From the NCBI GenBank assembly GCA_009760855.2, contig WPIO01000008.1, positions 8,727,501 to 8,791,500 on the forward strand: 64,000 nt of DNA. Direction: 5' to 3'. Source of the stretch: Cristatella mucedo. Taxonomy: Eukaryota; Bryozoa; Phylactolaemata; Cristatellidae. How positions within the stretch are numbered: the first letter of the stretch is position 1; every line of letters starts with the position of its first letter. The notes below the pieces were generated by a model. It was not told the origin of the DNA and did no database searches. It saw only the letters and a list, made by a program, of their open reading frames with translations. The position numbers were made by a program, and so were the translations under genes. Below, piece by piece: positions 9,466-64,000 of this stretch.

Positions 9466-11490
9466 TTACGAGCATTTACTAAGTATGGTAAATTTTTTCT
9501 TAGCTTGGGGCCTGGCGATAGGAAAAAAGGGCAGAATGTTACTGTCTGAGCGCTAATCAGAGTAATAGTAATCTCTTGCAGCTTGGCAGCAACAGCGAGC
9601 CACTCGCGTAGCTCCTGCTCGTTCTTCAGCGACGGCACGTTTTAGCAATCACTCCCATGTTCTCAACTTGCTTCGCATTTCTTTGCTCGAGAAAGCCTCT
9701 GTCCTATTTCCAACTCTACGTTTTCCTTTTTATGCTAAATTAACTGGGACATTTTCAGATGGCAGTGTGCAATTACTCCTCCGCTTAACTAGTGCCTAGT
9801 TCGCAGAACCGATTTTTAATATCTGGCCAAATGCGAACGAGATACCTTGGTCTCGATATGCAGCGATTATTGCGTAGTACAGAATGCACATGCGACAATG
9901 ACTTTACAACTTTCCGCGAAGTTGCATCCATGTAAATTCATAATTTCTTCAACGTTTGGATAGTTGCCACACGGATTTATGCACATTTTGAGATTTATAT
10001 GAAAGAAATGGCTAGTGCAGGAGACAACTCCATGGCTTCTCATGGAGTACTTTTCTCTCTTCTGTAGAGCTGCTCACAGTCTGCATCAATATCCATCAAG
10101 TGCATTCAGCTGGATACGCTATTTAGAGCAAAAACGTACGCTATCAGACGGTACTGTTCGACATATTCATCCATCCTTAATCGAAAAGCCATCAGGAAGT
10201 CTGCTACAAATGCTGTCAGCGGCGCCACTGGTGAACTTCATTTCGCAGCTTGCAGTTTTTATTACACGACCTCATCCTTATTGCTGATCATTACAACTTA
10301 CCGTTAATTTAAAAGCGAGCGGCTTTGATGGCAGACCTCTGGCTTCTGCTGCACGAAAACCGACCTCTCTTCACAGCACAAAATTAGAAACACTCATCGT
10401 TTCATGGTTGTATAAACATCAAAGCCCGATACCGAAGGCACGCAGCAAACTACATAAGTGAATTACTCGGGACTGATTTGTTAGGATATCTGAGTCACAG
10501 CTATGCTTGTGGAAAATCCGTGTTCAATTTTGTAAGCCTATCAGTGCGTTTGGGGCACTATTAGCGAATGAATTTTTGCAACCTGGGTATTTCAATGACT
10601 CGACTGGAGCAATCAAAGTTTGTCATAAGGTTGAAACCGCGGGAAAGCTTCCTTGCGAGCGGATCGCAGCCATCTAGGTCCGATAGTAGTTCGAGCACAA
10701 AGAGTAACGCTAATGGCATCACAAACGGAGTTTCCAGAGTTACCAGCCAGCTTGAGCCCTGGCTGGCACAGAGGCTAGAACAGCTGCACTGTGGGCGGCT
10801 CTTCAATCAAACACGACGAGGCAAAAGCCTGTTAAGCGAAAAACTAATCGCCACGTTCAATGTGTAGATTGAATAGCTAAGCCCCTGGAAATAACGCTAG
10901 AGCTCGAGTCTGCCATCGTATCTGAAAGAAATGCTCAGAGTGAGTGAGGAATGGTACAGCTTTGCTCAGACATTGAAGGGTTTTTTCCCGGAAAACCGTC
11001 GCAGATAAAGATTGAGCCAAACACGAAATTGCTGAGCCTGATGTTTCCAGAGAATGCTAATGTTAAGTTTTAATACCACCGCACGACTAGACGACGCACC
11101 ATTGCCCGAACGGATCAAAGTGGGATACTGCGTAATGCCACAATAGACTGTGATAACATCAGTGGCACTCTTGCATTCGGATGAAATGGCAGACGAAACA
11201 CGGCTTCTGGAAAGTAGCCCGTCATATCACCCGCGGCTGTAGGCTTTAAATGACTGGCGATTAATAACATCACTGGTCTTCAGACGCTGCCGTCACTGGT
11301 CTTTACATGCTAAAAAGCGCAGACATATTCTCAATGGTGTGCTATGAGCAGAGTGAATTGTCTTTGACGACGGCAGATGAAATATTGAGTTAACTCCAAA
11401 GATAAATCCTGCATCTATTGCTGCGATAACGTGTAACCATGATAAGAAATATAATTTTCGCATCGCTCACACGTGGAAATATGCAGTTAC
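9466..11490. other. No gene assigned
   Basis: Two open frames are visible (10,016-10,287 after a GTGCAG acceptor-like site, and a 99-codon ATG frame at 10,568-10,867 with a Ser/Asn-rich middle). Neither has a homologue I recognise or clear flanking splice sites. They could be exons of the gene owning 8,648-8,800. Confidence 0.3.
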
Positions 11491-11496
11491 ATATAT

Positions 11497-11544
<48 letters not shown>

Positions 11545-11567
11545 TGTATATATATATATATATATAC

Positions 11568-11633
<66 letters not shown>

Positions 11634-11634
11634 C
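11491..11634. repeat. (AT)n microsatellite
   Basis: About 140 bp of TA dinucleotides with a few CTG and CATA interruptions. The open frames in it (poly Ile-Tyr) are repeat artefacts. Confidence 0.97.
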
Positions 11635-12041
11635 ACTGATGCTTCAGAGATATCGCGGTACAGACTCGTACATCCCCAAAAAGAAAAAAAGCATAGAAAC
11701 AATCTTCAAGTTCCACTCTCATTATCATTTTATATTTCTAACCCAGTATTAGGGTTGCGTTATGGAATATTTCTTTCTTCTGAAGCGTAGGTGACAACAG
11801 GACAACTACAAATTTTGAAGGTTGCGATTATAAAGGCATTTACCAACCCTTTGATGTACTTAAGATTCAAGCTAAAATACTGAAGCTGTGATGCCAAATA
11901 GTTGTGCGGGATTTTCTATATTTTCTGTTAACTTGAATATAAGTAAATAGTATCTTTTTTCCACTTTGGATCGCAGCCAAGAATGAGTGACTTAACACAG
12001 GAAAACCCAACTACCGATTTATTGGGCTGGTAAATGCGGTG

Positions 12042-13020
12042 TTAATAATAATAATACAAATAATAATAATAAATTTGATATAGCACCCTCAGAGAACTCA
12101 ATATCTTTCTATGCACTTTACATTTGCTGCTAAAGAAGCACGATCGAATGGTTAGTGGTAGCATGCTCAATGAATAACAGAAATAACATAGTTAGGGGTG
12201 ACTTGCAGAGGGACAGCATGCAAACATGGTTAGTGGCAGCAAGCAGTTTCAGCGCGCATAAATACATTAAGATCGAATCACAGGGACCCACTAAATGCTG
12301 TGATAAATAGGTCCATTTTTAGTTTCTTTTTAAATGTGGTCAAGTCAGGAGAGGTCGTGACCCAACGAAAACTACTCTCCTACTGCCGACTATGGCACAT
12401 TCTTTTCAGCGGTCCTGAGCTGCTACTTCTATGCTACTCACTACCTCAACTGCTCTCCTGACTCTGTTATGCTTCCCACTTTCTCTTTGTTGCGTGAGAC
12501 GAAGTCTGTTGGCTACCAAATGCGTACCAAAAGCTGCTTAGGCTGTGAGTGCGCTATACAAAACTCTCCCGCGTAACAACCACATGGTCTTTATGACTTT
12601 GTAGAGTTACAGACGGGGATACATTACATCACATTACATTACCCAAGTCGGGAGCGAGTTCCATGCTTTGGGAGCAAAGGAACAAAAGGCACAGTCTCAA
12701 AAAGATTTGAGGCTTGCATGAGTTATAGGTAAATGATTAGATTCCGATTAGCGGGCGGTACGATGCTTAGCCTTGTGGGGGAGTTGATCTAATAGGTAGG
12801 ATGGAGCAAAATAATGAAGGGACCTTAAGCGAGTGACAAAGCCTTGAAGTCGATGCGTTGCTTGATTGGGAGCCAGTCCAGATCTAAGATAAGTGGTATG
12901 ATGTGGTGATTGCAACGCTCACAACAGACAAGCCTAACTGCATAGTTTTGCACAACAGCTGCAAGCGCCTGATTGCACAGACCGGTAGGCCAGCAAGCCA
13001 TACGTCGGCTAGTGTTCACC
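12042..13020 (-). mobile_element. LINE 3' fragment (copy 4), interrupted
   Basis: A minus-strand LINE with its (TTA)n-type tail at the left (TAATAATAATAATAC...), the 3' UTR (GATATAGCACCCTCAGAGAACTC) and decayed C-terminal coding sequence. It is split by a nested repeat-C copy at about 12,358-12,642. More diverged than the copies at 15 and 18 kb. Confidence 0.85.
12358..12642 (+). mobile_element. Repeat C copy 1, nested in LINE
   Basis: About 280 bp matching 58,833-59,100 almost throughout (ACTACTCTCC...TGCCGACTATGGCACA..., CTTTCTCTTTGTTGCGTGAG, GAGTGCGCTATACAAAACTC). It ends in an ACATT-rich tail. ACCCAA is found at both junctions with the LINE, as expected for a short target duplication or microhomology. 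Class unknown; the simple tail suggests a retroposon. Confidence 0.75.
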
Positions 13021-13561
13021 TCTTGCGGCATGCTAGAGTCACTGTTGCCAATTTGCAGTTGCTCGCATACAGAGCTTTAGTAATATTGAATCTTGAAGAA
13101 ATTATTTCAATATTATGGAATTGTCAAGAACTTTATAGAACTTTCCACAACCGTCTAGGAGTGCCCTGCCCCCCTCCGAACAGTAGGACAGCCAGTGTAC
13201 CCACGGCACTCCAGTGTAATTTCGTTAGAAATATCATGAAACATCTTCTATCATACAATCTTCGGGAAAGCTAAAACTTTAACTCCCACTAATCCTGGTG
13301 ACGTTGGTTAAACCTGAGCATTGGGTGTCTCAAGCATTTCGCACATAAACGGATTTCGGATCTTGCTGAGCGAATGCTGCTCGTGGCGAGACTCATAAAA
13401 TAATATTAGCACCTATAACGAAATATTCTACAGTGTTTTATTTATTAAGAGAGTATGTGTCATATTAATTATTCTTAAGAACTCTAACCTGCAGCGTGGG
13501 TGCGGCATAAGAAAAGAGTTGATGCGGCTCTCTCAGTCCCACCGAAGGAGCCAAGTTTTGG

Positions 13562-13613
13562 ACTTCCGCATCCGGCTAGTCTGACCAATGATTGATAGCT
13601 GCGCCACACCAAT
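13562..13613 (+). promoter_or_regulatory. NUP188 promoter elements
   Basis: ACTTCCG (an ETS/GABP-type site on the minus strand) at about 13,562, CATCCGG next to it, then CCAAT at 13,585-13,589 and 13,609-13,613, ending 16 bp before the first ATG. No TATA box. This is the usual layout of a housekeeping promoter. Sites were read by eye only. Confidence 0.45.
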
Positions 13614-13628
13614 TATTTCATTTCTGTC

Positions 13629-63759
<50,131 letters not shown>

Positions 63760-64000
63760 GTAATCAGGAAATGATGTACTCAAGCTGCATTTTACAGTTG
63801 CTCATGTTTCTAATCTGCTACATGTTGCATAACGTGCAATGTTGGTGGCACAGTTTGCTGCTCTTGTCGCAATATTTGCTTCATTTTGGTGAAGGGATAA
63901 TTGGCACAGATGTGAACAGGAACAATGTTCGAGGCGGAAGAAAATGTAAATACGGCATTAGTATCGAAATAATTATTTAATATATTAAGCCAGTGTCTTA

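Noticed and set aside
10016-10867. Two open frames of 90 and 99 codons
   Set aside because: No recognisable domain; splice context weak. Kept only as possible exons of the unknown upstream gene.
11439-11790. Open frames rich in Ile-Tyr
   Set aside because: Translations of the (AT)n microsatellite.

Overview
The window looks like chromosomal DNA from an invertebrate-type metazoan. Coding sequence comes in short exons with GT-AG signals, separated by introns of about 85 bp to 6 kb. The introns carry 5'-truncated LINE copies with (TTA)n tails, tRNA-derived SINEs, DNA-transposon remnants and long microsatellites. There is no bacterial-style gene packing. The species cannot be named from the sequence alone.

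The dominant content, 13,629 to the right edge, is one plus-strand gene that I read as NUP188, a giant scaffold nucleoporin of the nuclear pore inner ring. I found 29 coding exons (1,468 codons) whose frames and splice phases join without a break, plus one candidate 21-nt microexon. They follow human NUP188 in order from its N-terminus (SSRELW box) through the SH3-like insertion into the C-terminal third of the solenoid. The last part of the protein lies beyond the window. Comparison with the human protein was made from memory, not by alignment. A TATA-less promoter with an ETS-type site and two CCAAT boxes lies just before the first ATG.

Left of NUP188 (1-13,560) the annotation is weak: LINE and SINE pieces, a putative small secreted cysteine-containing protein (2,075-3,922, three exons, last junction uncertain), a TATA box with an open frame near 7.1-7.8 kb, and one good-looking orphan exon at 8,648-8,800.

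Repeats: one LINE family (CR1/L2/Rex1-like reverse transcriptase) occurs about 15 times in both orientations, mostly inside NUP188 introns. A tRNA-like SINE (SINE-A, three copies) shares the LINE 3' end. A second tRNA-like SINE (SINE-B) occurs about seven times. A third dispersed repeat (repeat C) occurs three times, one copy nested in a LINE. A decayed Tc1/mariner element split by a SINE-B lies in the 46.7-52.0 kb intron. The most unusual structures are a 0.75-kb imperfect hairpin in the 23.4-28.9 kb intron, three tandem duplications at intron 3' ends, and a GC-AG intron supported by homology and phase.
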